From a virus, in the IMG/VR virus record IMGVR_UViG_3300048839_000448, positions 1 to 43,561 of that record: a stretch of 43,561 nt of DNA; one strand, 5' to 3'. The notes beneath the pieces are model-generated. The model was not told the DNA's origin and did no database searches. It was given only the letters and a program-made list of their open reading frames with translations. How positions within the stretch are numbered: position 1 is the stretch's first letter; every line of letters starts with the position of its first letter. Both the position numbers and the translations under genes were made by a program. Below, in pieces: positions 13,288 through 22,156 of the stretch.

Positions 13288-13334
13288 TCTCACTATGGGC
13301 GCGTATATGCCCACCCACCATACAAACCTATAGG

Positions 13335-13755
13335 TATACTGGTATGCAGGCGAGTGCCAGACGGTACCCGCCTGTCGTGTTATCTATTCTCGACTCGCAG
13401 AGGCACACACGGCTGCCGGGCGCGCTCCCCCACACGCAGCCCGGATATGCGCTAGGCAGGGCTGGTAGCGACCAGTGACCGAGGCCGAAGGCGGTGCAAG
13501 TCCGTCATAGCGCACTTGGCCCGGATGCGTCCGGGCGCTAACGTTCGCTCCGTGATATGCGTCCCGTTGGCAGGGGTGGTCCACGAACGGGCCACCCATA
13601 CGCATTGTGGGGAATCCGCACACGCTGCGCGCAACACAGGCGCACGAAGACGCACGCGCCGCAGGTCGCCGGAGCACGCGAGTCCGGGCAAGGTGGCGCA
13701 CACAGGCACGCGAGCGGGTGAGGGTGGTGAGTGCAAGTCGTTGCACCGGGGGAAC
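13335..13755 (+). ncRNA. large structured leader with H-type pseudoknot
   Basis: The 468 bases between 13288 and 13755 hold no credible gene. A TATACT -10 lies at 13335-13340 without a good -35. Helices: CAGGCG 13347-13352 with 13369-13374; GGCTGC 13411-13416 with 13436-13441; TGCGCTA 13448-13454 with 13508-13514, enclosing CTGGT-AGCG-ACCAG; CCCGGA-TGCG-TCCGGG at 13520-13535. ATGCGT 13557-13562 with 13600-13605 encloses a pseudoknot (CCCGTT 13563-13568 with 13586-13591; GGGTGG 13574-13579 with 13592-13597). Then come CCGGA/TCCGG and a final GTGCAA-GTCG-TTGCAC beside the ATG at 13756. The family is not recognised. Confidence 0.5.
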
Positions 13756-14916
13756 ATGGCGAAAGACCGCTGGGCGAATCGGATTATTGGCGAGGATGTG
13801 GTGGAAGCTGACCAGCTTCTTGCCCATCCATTTAATTGGCGCGTCCATTCAACAGCCCAACAGCGCGCGCTCGAATCGGCGCTCGATGGCATTGGCTGGA
13901 TTCAGCGCGTCATTGTTAATCAGCGAACCGGGTATGTACTGGACGGACATTTGCGCGTAGCAATGGCAATATCACGCGGCGAACAGGTGCCAGTTCAGTA
14001 TGTAGACCTGGACGAAGATGAGGAACGGCTCGCACTGGCGACGATTGACCCGCTCAGCGCGATGGCCGCAGCCGACCGCGATATGCTGGCGGACCTACTG
14101 GGCGACCTGCGCGAGACGGAGTTGGTGCAGGACGATGCGGCGCTGCGGGAGCTGCTGAATCAGGTGGCGGGCGAGAACGCCATTGCATTCGGTGACGACC
14201 CGACGCCCGACCCAGGCGCACAGATGGACCGTGCCGAGGAACTGCGCGAGGTGTGGCAGACGGAGCGCGGGCAGGTGTGGGACGCGCCAAGCGCGAGTGT
14301 GCCGGGGCGTAGCCATCGGGTGATGTGCGGGGATAGCACGAGCGCAGACGACGTGGCGCGACTGATGGGCGGGGAGAAGGCGCAAGCAGTAGTGACAGAC
14401 CCGCCGTATGGAATAAACGCGGCCCAAATGACAATGGGTAGCGGCAAGAACAAATTGTTTTCAAAGGGTGAATGGGATTTGTCACGCCCTGATTTATTAA
14501 AGGCAATTGACATAAACAAGGTTTGTATTATTTGGGGCGGTAACTATTTTGCAGATGCGCTGCCCATTTCCGGGGACTGGCTTTGTTGGCACAAGAAAAA
14601 CGACGGGCTGTCATTTGCCGAGTTTGAACTGGCGTGGACTAACATTGGGTGCAACGCCCGTTTAATTCAACATCATTGGGGCGCTGAAACTAAAGAGCAC
14701 ATCACCCAAAAACCAACAGAAGTTATCCGTTGGTGTTTGTCTTTTTTGCAGGGTGATATTTACGACCCATTCCTCGGTTCCGGCACAACCGCAGTCGCCG
14801 CCGAGCAAACCGGACGCATCTGCTATGGCATGGAACTCGAACCCAAGTATGTCGCGGTCACGCTGCAACGCCTCGCTGACATGGGGCTTGAGCCGCGATT
14901 AGTTGACGCGAATTAA
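13756..14916 (+). CDS. ParB-domain / N6-adenine methyltransferase fusion (beta class)
   Basis: 386 aa. ATG at 13756 (MAKDRWANRI) is preferred; the frame is open further upstream but with RNA-like composition. Residues 10-90 are ParB-like (GYVLDGHLRV at 59-68). Residues 185-380 are a DNA methyltransferase with DPPYG (215-219) preceding DPFLGSGTT (337-345), the beta-class order. DPPY marks adenine-N6 or cytosine-N4 transfer from S-adenosylmethionine. Around 14430-14760 the DNA is more AT-rich than its flanks, so the catalytic core may have been exchanged. In this position such genes often modify DNA before packaging. Confidence 0.85.
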   Translation: MAKDRWANRIIGEDVVEADQLLAHPFNWRVHSTAQQRALESALDGIGWIQRVIVNQRTGYVLDGHLRVAMAISRGEQVPVQYVDLDEDEERLALATIDPLSAMAAADRDMLADLLGDLRETELVQDDAALRELLNQVAGENAIAFGDDPTPDPGAQMDRAEELREVWQTERGQVWDAPSASVPGRSHRVMCGDSTSADDVARLMGGEKAQAVVTDPPYGINAAQMTMGSGKNKLFSKGEWDLSRPDLLKAIDINKVCIIWGGNYFADALPISGDWLCWHKKNDGLSFAEFELAWTNIGCNARLIQHHWGAETKEHITQKPTEVIRWCLSFLQGDIYDPFLGSGTTAVAAEQTGRICYGMELEPKYVAVTLQRLADMGLEPRLVDAN

Positions 14917-14936
14917 CTTGTAACAGGGGAACTTGT

Positions 14937-15473
14937 ATGGCACGCCGCACAACTGCGCAGCGCACAAAGGACTTGGAACGTACCGCCGAACTGTATCTGC
15001 GCGGTGTGCGACAGTCCGAGATTGCCGAGCAGATGGGCGTATCTCAGCAGACGGTGAGCAACGACTTACAGGCGCTCTATGCGGAGTGGCGCGAGTCGGC
15101 GTTGGTCGATATGGACGCGGCGAAGTCGCGCGAACTGGCGCGCATTGACGAGTTGGAGCGCACCTACTGGGCCGAGTGGGAAAAGTCCCAAACGCGGCGC
15201 GAAGTTACGCAGACCAAGAAGTCTGAGGGCAAAGAGGCGCGCAGCGAGGCTAGTGTGCGCAGAGAAGATCGGCTAGGCGACCCGCGTTATTTAGCGGGCG
15301 TGCAGTGGTGCATCGAGCGGCGGTGCGCCATCCTGGGCATTAACGCGCCAACGAAGATGGCGCACACAGGCGCAGACGGCGGCGCGATTGAGACGAAGGG
15401 GAGCGTGACGCTTGACCTCAGCGGCCTTAGCGCCGAGCAGCTTGCAGGCTTGGTGCAGTCTCTCACGGACTGA
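14937..15473 (+). CDS. terS: terminase small subunit
   Basis: 178 aa. The N-terminal HTH (LYLRGVRQSEIAEQMGVSQQ, then TVSNDLQALYAEW) should recognise the packaging site. A long charged helical centre drives oligomerisation, and the C-terminus (GVQWCIERRCAILGINAPTKM...) resembles the part that meets the large subunit. It directly precedes and overlaps the large subunit gene. The weak ribosome site AGGGGAAC lies before the ATG. Confidence 0.75.
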   Translation: MARRTTAQRTKDLERTAELYLRGVRQSEIAEQMGVSQQTVSNDLQALYAEWRESALVDMDAAKSRELARIDELERTYWAEWEKSQTRREVTQTKKSEGKEARSEASVRREDRLGDPRYLAGVQWCIERRCAILGINAPTKMAHTGADGGAIETKGSVTLDLSGLSAEQLAGLVQSLTD

Positions 15474-16899
15474 CGCACGCGCTCAGATTCACGCGGAACT
15501 CTGGCAACGGTGCCTCTACGACGAGCGCCTGTTCCCGCTGTTCTGCGAGTCGTTTCTAGTCGTACAAAACAAGCGCGGTGAGATTGTGCCCTTCGTGCCC
15601 AACCGCGCGCAACTCACGCTCATTGACAACTTGACCGGCTGGGATATTGTGCTCAAGGCGCGGCAGTTGGGTATGTCTACTGCGATTCAAGCGTGGCTGT
15701 TTTACCAGCACATGCGCGGCAATGCCCGCACCAACACGCTTTGTCACGATGATGAGCTTACGAGCGTGCTGCGGCGCATGGTAGACCGCTATTACGACAA
15801 CCTGCCCGACACCGTGCGGCCCCCGCGCAAATATGCCAATGCCAAGCTGACCACCTATGACGCGCTCGACAGCGAGGGCAGCATCGCTACAGTGGGTGGG
15901 CAGGCAGGCAAGAAGAAGGGGCGTGGCGGCAGCGTAACGCACATACACGGCTCTGAGGTCGCCTTCTGGCCCGACGCCGAAAGCGTCATGGCCGCAGCGA
16001 TGCAAGCAGGCAACCCGGCCATCGTGCTTGAGAGCACGCCCAACGGCATGACGGGCTGGTTTTACGAACGGTGTATGGAAGCGCTTGCGGGTGATAGCAT
16101 CTGGACGCTGCACTTCTTCCCCTGGTGGGATGACGACGAATACCGCATCCCACTGGGTCAGGGGGAGACGTTTGACTACACCGAGGACGAGGCGGCGCTC
16201 GTGGACGCGCACGGACTCGACGCTGAACAGATTGCATGGCGACGGCTTAAGTTGCGCGAATTGCCGCACACATTCGCGCAGGAGTACCCGGAAGACCCGT
16301 ATTCGTGCTTTTTGTCGAGCGGCAATTCGTTCTTCGGGGATGTTGAGGGCGTGTTTACCGCGCCGATGGATGTAGAGCCTGACCCGTTGCATCGCTATGT
16401 GGCGGGGTTGGACTTTGGGCAGACGAACGATTACACGGTGTTGATTGTGCTCGATACGTCCACGAATGAAATGGTAGACATGCTGCGCATCAACCGTATG
16501 GCGTGGGCCGACATTCGCGCCCACATTGAGGGACGCGCGGCACAGTGGGGCGCAGTGGTGTGGGCCGAGGAAAACAGCATCGGCGGGCCAAACATTGAGG
16601 CCATGACGGGGCGCGTGAAATTGCGCAAGTTCCGCACAGACGCCAGCAGTAAGCCAGCCCTGATGCAGGGGCTATACGTCGCACTGCACGAATCGGGGCT
16701 ACGGCTTCAACCGCACCCGGAATTAAAACACGAGTTGCGCGCGTTTATTAGTGAGCAGTTACCTAGCGGTCATTGGCGCTATGAAGGCGGCAACGGAGCG
16801 CACGACGACACGGTAATCGCGCTGGCGCTGGCATGGCATGGGGCACATAACGCAGGTGGGCGAGGGGGGTCATTCTCCCCGGCAGGACGGAAACTCTAA
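15412..16899 (+). CDS. terL: terminase large subunit
   Basis: 495 aa. The start is TTG at 15412, with AAGGGGAG eight bases upstream, overlapping the small subunit gene by 62 bases. The ATPase domain has KARQLGMST (82-90), a terminase-type P-loop variant, and a Walker B strand THIHGSEVAF (176-185). The RNase H-like nuclease has GLDFGQTND (332-340), the acidic WAEEN (384-388) and GAHDD (462-466). It cuts concatemeric DNA and pumps it into the prohead through the portal, which is the next gene. All expected domains are present at normal length. Confidence 0.92.
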   Translation: MTSAALAPSSLQAWCSLSRTDARAQIHAELWQRCLYDERLFPLFCESFLVVQNKRGEIVPFVPNRAQLTLIDNLTGWDIVLKARQLGMSTAIQAWLFYQHMRGNARTNTLCHDDELTSVLRRMVDRYYDNLPDTVRPPRKYANAKLTTYDALDSEGSIATVGGQAGKKKGRGGSVTHIHGSEVAFWPDAESVMAAAMQAGNPAIVLESTPNGMTGWFYERCMEALAGDSIWTLHFFPWWDDDEYRIPLGQGETFDYTEDEAALVDAHGLDAEQIAWRRLKLRELPHTFAQEYPEDPYSCFLSSGNSFFGDVEGVFTAPMDVEPDPLHRYVAGLDFGQTNDYTVLIVLDTSTNEMVDMLRINRMAWADIRAHIEGRAAQWGAVVWAEENSIGGPNIEAMTGRVKLRKFRTDASSKPALMQGLYVALHESGLRLQPHPELKHELRAFISEQLPSGHWRYEGGNGAHDDTVIALALAWHGAHNAGGRGGSFSPAGRKL

Positions 16900-18578
16900 T
16901 GGCATTCGGGACCGACCCGGTAATTAAGAGCTACCTTGACTTTCTGGCCGCGCAGCGTGAAGAACGCTGGGAGGCGTTGGGGCAATACCGCGACTACGAG
17001 GCAGGTGACGCCACCGCGCAGATGACCGACGACCAGAAGATCATGCTGGTTGGCGCAGACACCGCCGGGCGACCGAATAGCAACCCGGAGTTTAACATCA
17101 ACGTGTGTCGGCCTATTTGTGCCGCACCGTCCGACCGCCTGCACGTCAAGGGTATTCGCGTCAGCATCCCTGACCAGCAAGAGTTGTCAGACGCCATTAG
17201 CGCGGAGGTGTGGCGCTGGTGGGAAGCGTGCGGCATGAACGAGGGGCAGCAGCATGTCCACTATAGCGCCGTTCGGGATGGCGACTCGTACCCGATTGTA
17301 GACCACGACGGCAAACAGCCGAGTGTGACGCTCAACATGGCGTATGACGGCGAGAGCGGCACAGAGATGGCGTACCAGGATGCGCACCCCGGCAAACCGC
17401 TCTATGCGGCAAAGCGATGGGACATGCAGCGGCCCACAGTGGGCAACACGACCACCAACCGCGTGCGGCGCATGAACCTTTATTTTGAAGATCGGATTGA
17501 ATACTACATTACCAAAGGCATGACGGCAGGCAGCAGCGAGAGCGGGTGGCGTCGGCTGGATGAAACCGACAGCGACTATAAGCCTGATGATATGCAGGAA
17601 GCAGTCTTGACCGACCCCTACGGGCGGCAGTATACCGCTACGGTGCGATGGCTGACCTCAGATGGCGCACCAACCGGCGCGCCAGTGGGCAACCCAGTCC
17701 GACACATGCGCCACGATGCACGTGGGAACGCCTATGGGCGCTCGCGGTTGGCTGATGTAGTGCCAGGACTGAATGACGCGATTAACCGCGCGGGCGTGTC
17801 GCTACAGGCGGCGGCGCTGTTGAGCGGGTTCAAGGAAGTCATCATCACAGGCTTCTACCCGGATGTGGACCGCGAAACCGGCGTGAATACCGCCATTCGC
17901 CGCTCGCCGTCCGCCATGCACTACATCGAGGAAAAGGATGTGGGCGTCAATACCACACCAGAGACGGACCTTAACCAACTGATTTCGGTGTTGGACAAGT
18001 GGATCGTTATTGCGGCCACGTTGACCAGCACGCCGCTTAGCCTATTTAACCTGACTGCACACACGCCCGCCGAGGGCACGCAGAAACAGCTTGAGTCAGC
18101 ATTGGTGCAGTCGGTGAAGCGGTTGCAGCGCGGATTCGGGCAGGTGTGGCAAGATGTGGTGCGTATGATGCTCAAGTTTGACGCGCTGTATTCGCCGGAT
18201 GAGTCCGCTGTTGTGCCGATTGAGGCGTTCGACCAGATAGACGACTGGGACATCAACATCGAGTGGGAACCCGCCGAAACGCGCAATAACCTGGAAGAAC
18301 GCGAGATTGCGGCGACGGATATTGCGCAGTTGGGGATGCCCAAAGAGTTCGTGTGGGAGCGCTTCTTCGGGGCTGAGGAAATCGCCCGGATGAACGACAT
18401 GCTCAGTACGCGCACCAACAAGGCAATCGGCGCGCTGGCCGAATCCATTGCGGAAGCTGAACGCGCGGCACAACAGGCGGCAGCGCAAACCACCGTGACC
18501 GGCACGGGGCCAGCAGTCGCAACGCTGCCCATAGCAGCCACGACAACGACAGATGAGGCGGTGCCCAATGCCGCTTAG
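16899..18578 (+). CDS. portal protein
   Basis: 559 aa, TAATG overlap with terL. Size, position and sequence features fit the SPP1/HK97-type portal: an N-terminal helical start, a central beta region with VRHMRHDARGNAYGRSRLADVVPGLNDAINRAG (portal core, split by turns), a long helical stem (PAEGTQKQLESALVQSVKRLQRGFGQVW), and an Ala/Thr-rich tail. It forms the ring at the capsid vertex for DNA entry and tail joining. Confidence 0.85.
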   Translation: MAFGTDPVIKSYLDFLAAQREERWEALGQYRDYEAGDATAQMTDDQKIMLVGADTAGRPNSNPEFNINVCRPICAAPSDRLHVKGIRVSIPDQQELSDAISAEVWRWWEACGMNEGQQHVHYSAVRDGDSYPIVDHDGKQPSVTLNMAYDGESGTEMAYQDAHPGKPLYAAKRWDMQRPTVGNTTTNRVRRMNLYFEDRIEYYITKGMTAGSSESGWRRLDETDSDYKPDDMQEAVLTDPYGRQYTATVRWLTSDGAPTGAPVGNPVRHMRHDARGNAYGRSRLADVVPGLNDAINRAGVSLQAAALLSGFKEVIITGFYPDVDRETGVNTAIRRSPSAMHYIEEKDVGVNTTPETDLNQLISVLDKWIVIAATLTSTPLSLFNLTAHTPAEGTQKQLESALVQSVKRLQRGFGQVWQDVVRMMLKFDALYSPDESAVVPIEAFDQIDDWDINIEWEPAETRNNLEEREIAATDIAQLGMPKEFVWERFFGAEEIARMNDMLSTRTNKAIGALAESIAEAERAAQQAAAQTTVTGTGPAVATLPIAATTTTDEAVPNAA

Positions 18579-18870
18579 TCTCGCGCAGATTGACGCACTT
18601 GTGGCGCAGGCAGTGGCGGCAGGGATGGACACCGCCGAGGTTGAAGGCATACGCCAGGCACTCTTGATGCGCGCGGCAGACCTTGATGGTGCGCAAAAGC
18701 TGGCGTTAGGGCAGGCGCTCACAGACGCAGAGCGCGCCAAGAACCTGCAATCGTTTATTGACGAGATGGCGGCACAGCACAAGAGCCGGATGCAGCGCGC
18801 GGCGGATGACATTATGGGCATGAGCGACGAGGAATGGAACGCCATCATGGGCGAGGGTGACAATGAGTGA
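18568..18870 (+). CDS. small helical protein, unknown
   Basis: 100 aa; start ATG 18568 with GAGGCGG upstream, overlapping the portal stop. The sequence is almost all helix (LSLAQIDALVAQAVAAGMD..., AERAKNLQSFIDEMAAQHKSR) and ends in an acidic GMSDEEWNAIMGEGDNE. Lying between portal and head-morphogenesis genes, it may be a head assembly factor. Not recognised. Confidence 0.65.
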   Translation: MPLSLAQIDALVAQAVAAGMDTAEVEGIRQALLMRAADLDGAQKLALGQALTDAERAKNLQSFIDEMAAQHKSRMQRAADDIMGMSDEEWNAIMGEGDNE

Positions 18871-19162
18871 TGTTGCGGTATTGCGCTCGCGCGACGGGTC
18901 CGAGGTGTACCTAATCTCAAGCGGGGCCAAATACATACCGCGCGGATGGCAGGGAGACGCCAACACATTTGGATATGTGTTTTCTGGCTCGCGCGATTTT
19001 TTTGACAGGCTTGGCTACGACGAGCAAATGGACAAGCGGGGCGGGTGTATTATCCACGATCAGTATGTCATGCTGGGATTAAAGACTCATCTGCGCGGCA
19101 TGACTGGAAGTTGGATGCGCGATCATCGGGGGCATAAACATGCCGGACCCAACACGCCTTGA
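18863..19162 (+). CDS. unknown protein
   Basis: 99 aa; ATG 18863 with GAGG upstream is preferred over GTG 18857. It carries RSRDGSEVYLISSGAKYIPRG and a His-rich end (DHRGHKHAGPNTP). It overlaps the next gene by 23 bases. No domain is recognised. Context is head assembly. Confidence 0.6.
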   Translation: MSDVAVLRSRDGSEVYLISSGAKYIPRGWQGDANTFGYVFSGSRDFFDRLGYDEQMDKRGGCIIHDQYVMLGLKTHLRGMTGSWMRDHRGHKHAGPNTP

Positions 19163-19784
19163 GCGGTTACAGCGGCGTTTGGCGGTGGCGTTTGAGATTG
19201 CGCCCCCTGACGAGCAGACGTTGACCGAGAGCATCTACCGCCAACGCGCGCTCGCGTGGCAAGACGCCATGACGGGATACGCGCGACAGGCGGGCAGTAA
19301 GGCAACGGGGCAGGGGCCATTCGAGGGCGACCGCCAATACCTGCTGGACGTGAGCCGGGATGATGCGGCCAGTATTCGGTCAACGTTTAATCGGGAGTTG
19401 AGCAACGAGATTGCGCGGCTGTATGCCGCTAACCCGGACGGCGACCGGCAGTATTACATCACAAACCTGACGACCTGGGCCGACAGGCGCGCGGATTACA
19501 AAGACCGGCAGATCGCGCTGATGAACCAGAAGACCGCGCGCCACTATGCGCAGCAGCGGTTTAAGGACATGAATAAGGTTCAGGCCCAATACCGTTTTAG
19601 TGGCCCTGCGCCCGTGTGTGACGATTGCGCCGCGCAGTTTGCGGCGGGCGTCGTGGGGCAAAAACACGTTGACGATAACTCGGCCCCCCTGCATCCCAAT
19701 TGCCCGCACGAGTGGGCAATGGTGGAACCAAAGCTAGGGGTGTCGGAAGGCAAGATATGGGTAGGAGCGGCACAGGCCGCATGA
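19140..19784 (+). CDS. MuF/SPP1 gp7-like minor head protein
   Basis: 214 aa, GGGGG about 8 bases before the ATG. The helical middle (RSTFNRELSNEIARLYAANPDGDRQYY in parts) and the C-terminal C-x2-C...HPNCPHEW signature (CDDCAAQF, then PLHPNCPHEW) mark the phage head morphogenesis family. It binds the portal and enters the capsid in small numbers, and may be ejected with the DNA. Confidence 0.8.
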   Translation: MPDPTRLERLQRRLAVAFEIAPPDEQTLTESIYRQRALAWQDAMTGYARQAGSKATGQGPFEGDRQYLLDVSRDDAASIRSTFNRELSNEIARLYAANPDGDRQYYITNLTTWADRRADYKDRQIALMNQKTARHYAQQRFKDMNKVQAQYRFSGPAPVCDDCAAQFAAGVVGQKHVDDNSAPLHPNCPHEWAMVEPKLGVSEGKIWVGAAQAA

Positions 19785-19826
19785 GCGCGCCGCGTTGGGC
19801 GTTAAACACGAATCAGGAGTAAGAGC

Positions 19827-20453
19827 ATGACCAGTCAGCAACAGCAGAATCCTAGCGTGTCATTGCGCAAGCGGCGTCGTTGGTATGCACCCGAAGACCC
19901 AGCCACGCCCGCGCCCGATGCGCCCCAGCAGGACCAGGCCCAACCCGCCGCGTCTGCGGAGACGGAAAACACCGTAACGGCACCGGTTGAGCACATGATC
20001 CCGAAGTCTCGGTTTGATGAGATCAACGACCGCGCAAAGGCGGCTGAGGCCGAACTCGCCAAATTCAAGGCGGACCAGGACAAGGCCGAAACTGAGCGCA
20101 AGAAAAAGCAGGGTGAGTTCGAGGAGCTCTATACCTCCGAACAGACCAAGACGGCGGACTTGACGAGCAAGCTCACGGCGGCAACTGAACGTTTAGAGAA
20201 GCTCGAAGCCGTGTTCAAGACGCAGCTTGATAAGCGCGTTGAAGCCCTGCCGGATCACATCAAACCCCTGATTGCGCACATGGATGCACTTGAGGCGCTG
20301 ACCTACTTGGACGCGAATGCCGACAAGTTCGTTACGCCGCAAGATGGCAGCGCGCGCAAGCAAGCGGCTCCGTCGATTAACGCGACGGATGGCGCACGGA
20401 GTAATGGCACCGGCAAGGGTGACGTGGTGCTAAACCGACCAATTCGAGCGTAA
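19827..20453 (+). CDS. scaffolding protein
   Basis: 208 aa, AGGAG upstream. It has a basic N-terminus, a Pro/Gln/Ala-rich disordered stretch, then a long coiled coil (about 60-130: RFDEINDRAKAAEAELAKFK, KKKQGEFEELYTSEQTKTADL) and a C-terminal helix. This pattern and its place before the decoration and capsid genes fit DUF4355-type scaffolds, which guide capsid assembly and then leave. Confidence 0.75.
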   Translation: MTSQQQQNPSVSLRKRRRWYAPEDPATPAPDAPQQDQAQPAASAETENTVTAPVEHMIPKSRFDEINDRAKAAEAELAKFKADQDKAETERKKKQGEFEELYTSEQTKTADLTSKLTAATERLEKLEAVFKTQLDKRVEALPDHIKPLIAHMDALEALTYLDANADKFVTPQDGSARKQAAPSINATDGARSNGTGKGDVVLNRPIRA

Positions 20454-20465
20454 GGAGTTAGGCAA

Positions 20466-20888
20466 ATGGCAGATTTGTCGTTGACGGCTGCTCAGATTTC
20501 GCCGGTCTTCCCTGACAAGGCGGAAATCTATACCTTCATCGCTGTTGAGGCGATTACGAAGGGGCAGGCTGTATATCTGGTGGCTGCGTCCGGCAAAGTG
20601 GGCGTGGCAGATGCGAACGCATCGGGCAAGCAGCAGTTGCGCGGTATTGCCCTGAATGCGGCGGCGGCGGGTGAACCCGTAGCCGTGATGAAGACTGGTC
20701 ACATCTATGGGTTTACCCTGACCAGCCAGGATTATGATGATGCGGTTTACCTGTCGGATACGGCGGGCGCGCTGGGTGATGCGGCGGGCACGATGACGGT
20801 AAACGCGGGTCGCGTGGTTTCGCTGTCCGATCACAGCCTGACGAAGGTTGTGTATCTGGACGTTAATTGGGCGACCGTCTGGTCGTAA
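20466..20888 (+). CDS. capsid decoration / head stabilisation protein
   Basis: 140 aa, AAGGAG upstream. Beta-rich and Ala/Gly-rich sequence (AVEAITKGQAVYLVAASGKVGVADANASG..., GIALNAAAAGEPVAVMKTGHIYGF) is like DUF2190-type decoration proteins that bind the capsid surface and stiffen it. Located directly before the major capsid gene. Confidence 0.7.
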   Translation: MADLSLTAAQISPVFPDKAEIYTFIAVEAITKGQAVYLVAASGKVGVADANASGKQQLRGIALNAAAAGEPVAVMKTGHIYGFTLTSQDYDDAVYLSDTAGALGDAAGTMTVNAGRVVSLSDHSLTKVVYLDVNWATVWS

Positions 20889-20898
20889 GGAGCGCTAA

Positions 20899-21972
20899 AT
20901 GTCTGGTATCTTGGGATTGATTGGGCGTAGCGCGACTGACGATACGTTTATCAACACCGTTGGTCAGAGCCTTGTGTTTGATGCCTCGCAGAAGTACATC
21001 GAGCGCATCAACGCCGAACTGAACCAAGCCTATTCGCTGTTCGTGGCAGGTACGACCAGCGACTACAAGAAACGCTACAAGCTGCCCGGAGGCGGGTACA
21101 TGCAGCGGCGCGCGGCGAATGCGGGCGGCGGTGCGGTGCGCGCTTATGGTGAGTGGGATGTGGCGTTCCCGATTGAGGACTTCGATGAGCAGGTGGCCGG
21201 CGATTGGGTGGACCTGCGCTATATGACGATGGCGGAATACCAGCGCCACCTGGATACCATCCAGGCACGCTACGTGAACACGTTTCGTTTCGAGATGCTG
21301 CTCAAACTGGTCAAGAACACGAACACCACGTTCAACGACCCACGCAAGGGCGCGTTGACCATCGTCCCGCTGGCGAATGGCGACACCGTGACGTATCCGC
21401 CCGTGCTGGGTTCGGATACCGAAGCGACCGACACGCATTACCTCGAATCGGGGTATGCGGCCACTGCCATTGATGACACCAACGACCCGTATGCCACGAT
21501 CTACGAGGAACTGGTGCAGCACTTTGGCGACCGGACTGGTGGCGAGTCGGTGGTGGTGTTCATCAACCCGGCAGAGACGCCCGAAACCAAAGCCATGACT
21601 GATTTTGACGCGGTATTGGATAAGGATATTCGCGCGGGTGCGAACGTGAGCATTCCCGAACGTCTGCCCAACGTGCCCGGCAAGATCATCGGCAAGGTGT
21701 CGGGGTGCTGGGTGAGCGAATGGCGCTATATGCCCGCGAACTATATGTTCGGCATCCACCTGGAAGAAGAAGCGCCGCTCATGATGCGTATCGACCCGCC
21801 CGAAACCGGCATTCCGGCAGGGCTGTCGTTGCGCTCGAATGACACGGCCTACCCGTTCGAGACGGCTCGCTGGGGCGCTCGCTTCGGTTTCGGTGTGGCG
21901 AATCGGCTGAATGGTGTTGTGATGGAACTCGGCACGGGTGGCACCTATACCATCCCGACCGCGTACCAATAG
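20899..21972 (+). CDS. major capsid protein
   Basis: 357 aa with a strong AAGGAG site seven bases before the ATG. Length, position after scaffold and decoration genes, and the alternating helix/strand sequence with a C-terminal beta segment (RWGARFGFGVANRLNGVVMELG) fit an HK97-fold capsid subunit. No separate protease is seen in the head block, so maturation may not need cleavage. Confidence 0.8.
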   Translation: MSGILGLIGRSATDDTFINTVGQSLVFDASQKYIERINAELNQAYSLFVAGTTSDYKKRYKLPGGGYMQRRAANAGGGAVRAYGEWDVAFPIEDFDEQVAGDWVDLRYMTMAEYQRHLDTIQARYVNTFRFEMLLKLVKNTNTTFNDPRKGALTIVPLANGDTVTYPPVLGSDTEATDTHYLESGYAATAIDDTNDPYATIYEELVQHFGDRTGGESVVVFINPAETPETKAMTDFDAVLDKDIRAGANVSIPERLPNVPGKIIGKVSGCWVSEWRYMPANYMFGIHLEEEAPLMMRIDPPETGIPAGLSLRSNDTAYPFETARWGARFGFGVANRLNGVVMELGTGGTYTIPTAYQ

Positions 21973-21982
21973 GCGGTAACTA

Positions 21983-22156
21983 ATGGCTGACAAACGCTCG
22001 ATTGAAATTCGCCGCCAGCGTGAACACGAAGCGCTGATTGCGAAGATTGACGAACTGGCGCAGGAAATCAAGGCGCTGTCAGCACTTGTGCGCGGTGAGG
22101 CGGAGCAATCCGCCCCCGCGCCTCGCTCGCGTAGCAAAAAAGGCGGTGAAGTATGA
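21983..22156 (+). CDS. small charged coiled-coil protein
   Basis: 57 aa from ATG 21983 to TGA 22156, ATGA overlap with the next gene and GGCGG upstream. KRSIEIRRQREHEALIAKID and ELAQEIKALSALVRGEA form a helix with heptad leucines; the basic end RSRSKKGGEV may contact DNA. Not recognised; probably a virion or assembly component. Confidence 0.6.
   Translation: MADKRSIEIRRQREHEALIAKIDELAQEIKALSALVRGEAEQSAPAPRSRSKKGGEV

Noticed and set aside
13341-13520. Cobalamin-riboswitch-like GGTGCAAGTCCG segment
   Set aside because: The rest of the riboswitch, notably the B12 box, is missing.
13516-13755. In-frame 80-codon upstream extension of the ParB-methyltransferase
   Set aside because: The peptide is Arg/His/Ala-rich and unlike any domain, and the DNA there forms many helices including a pseudoknot. 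The start at 13756 gives the normal ParB beginning.
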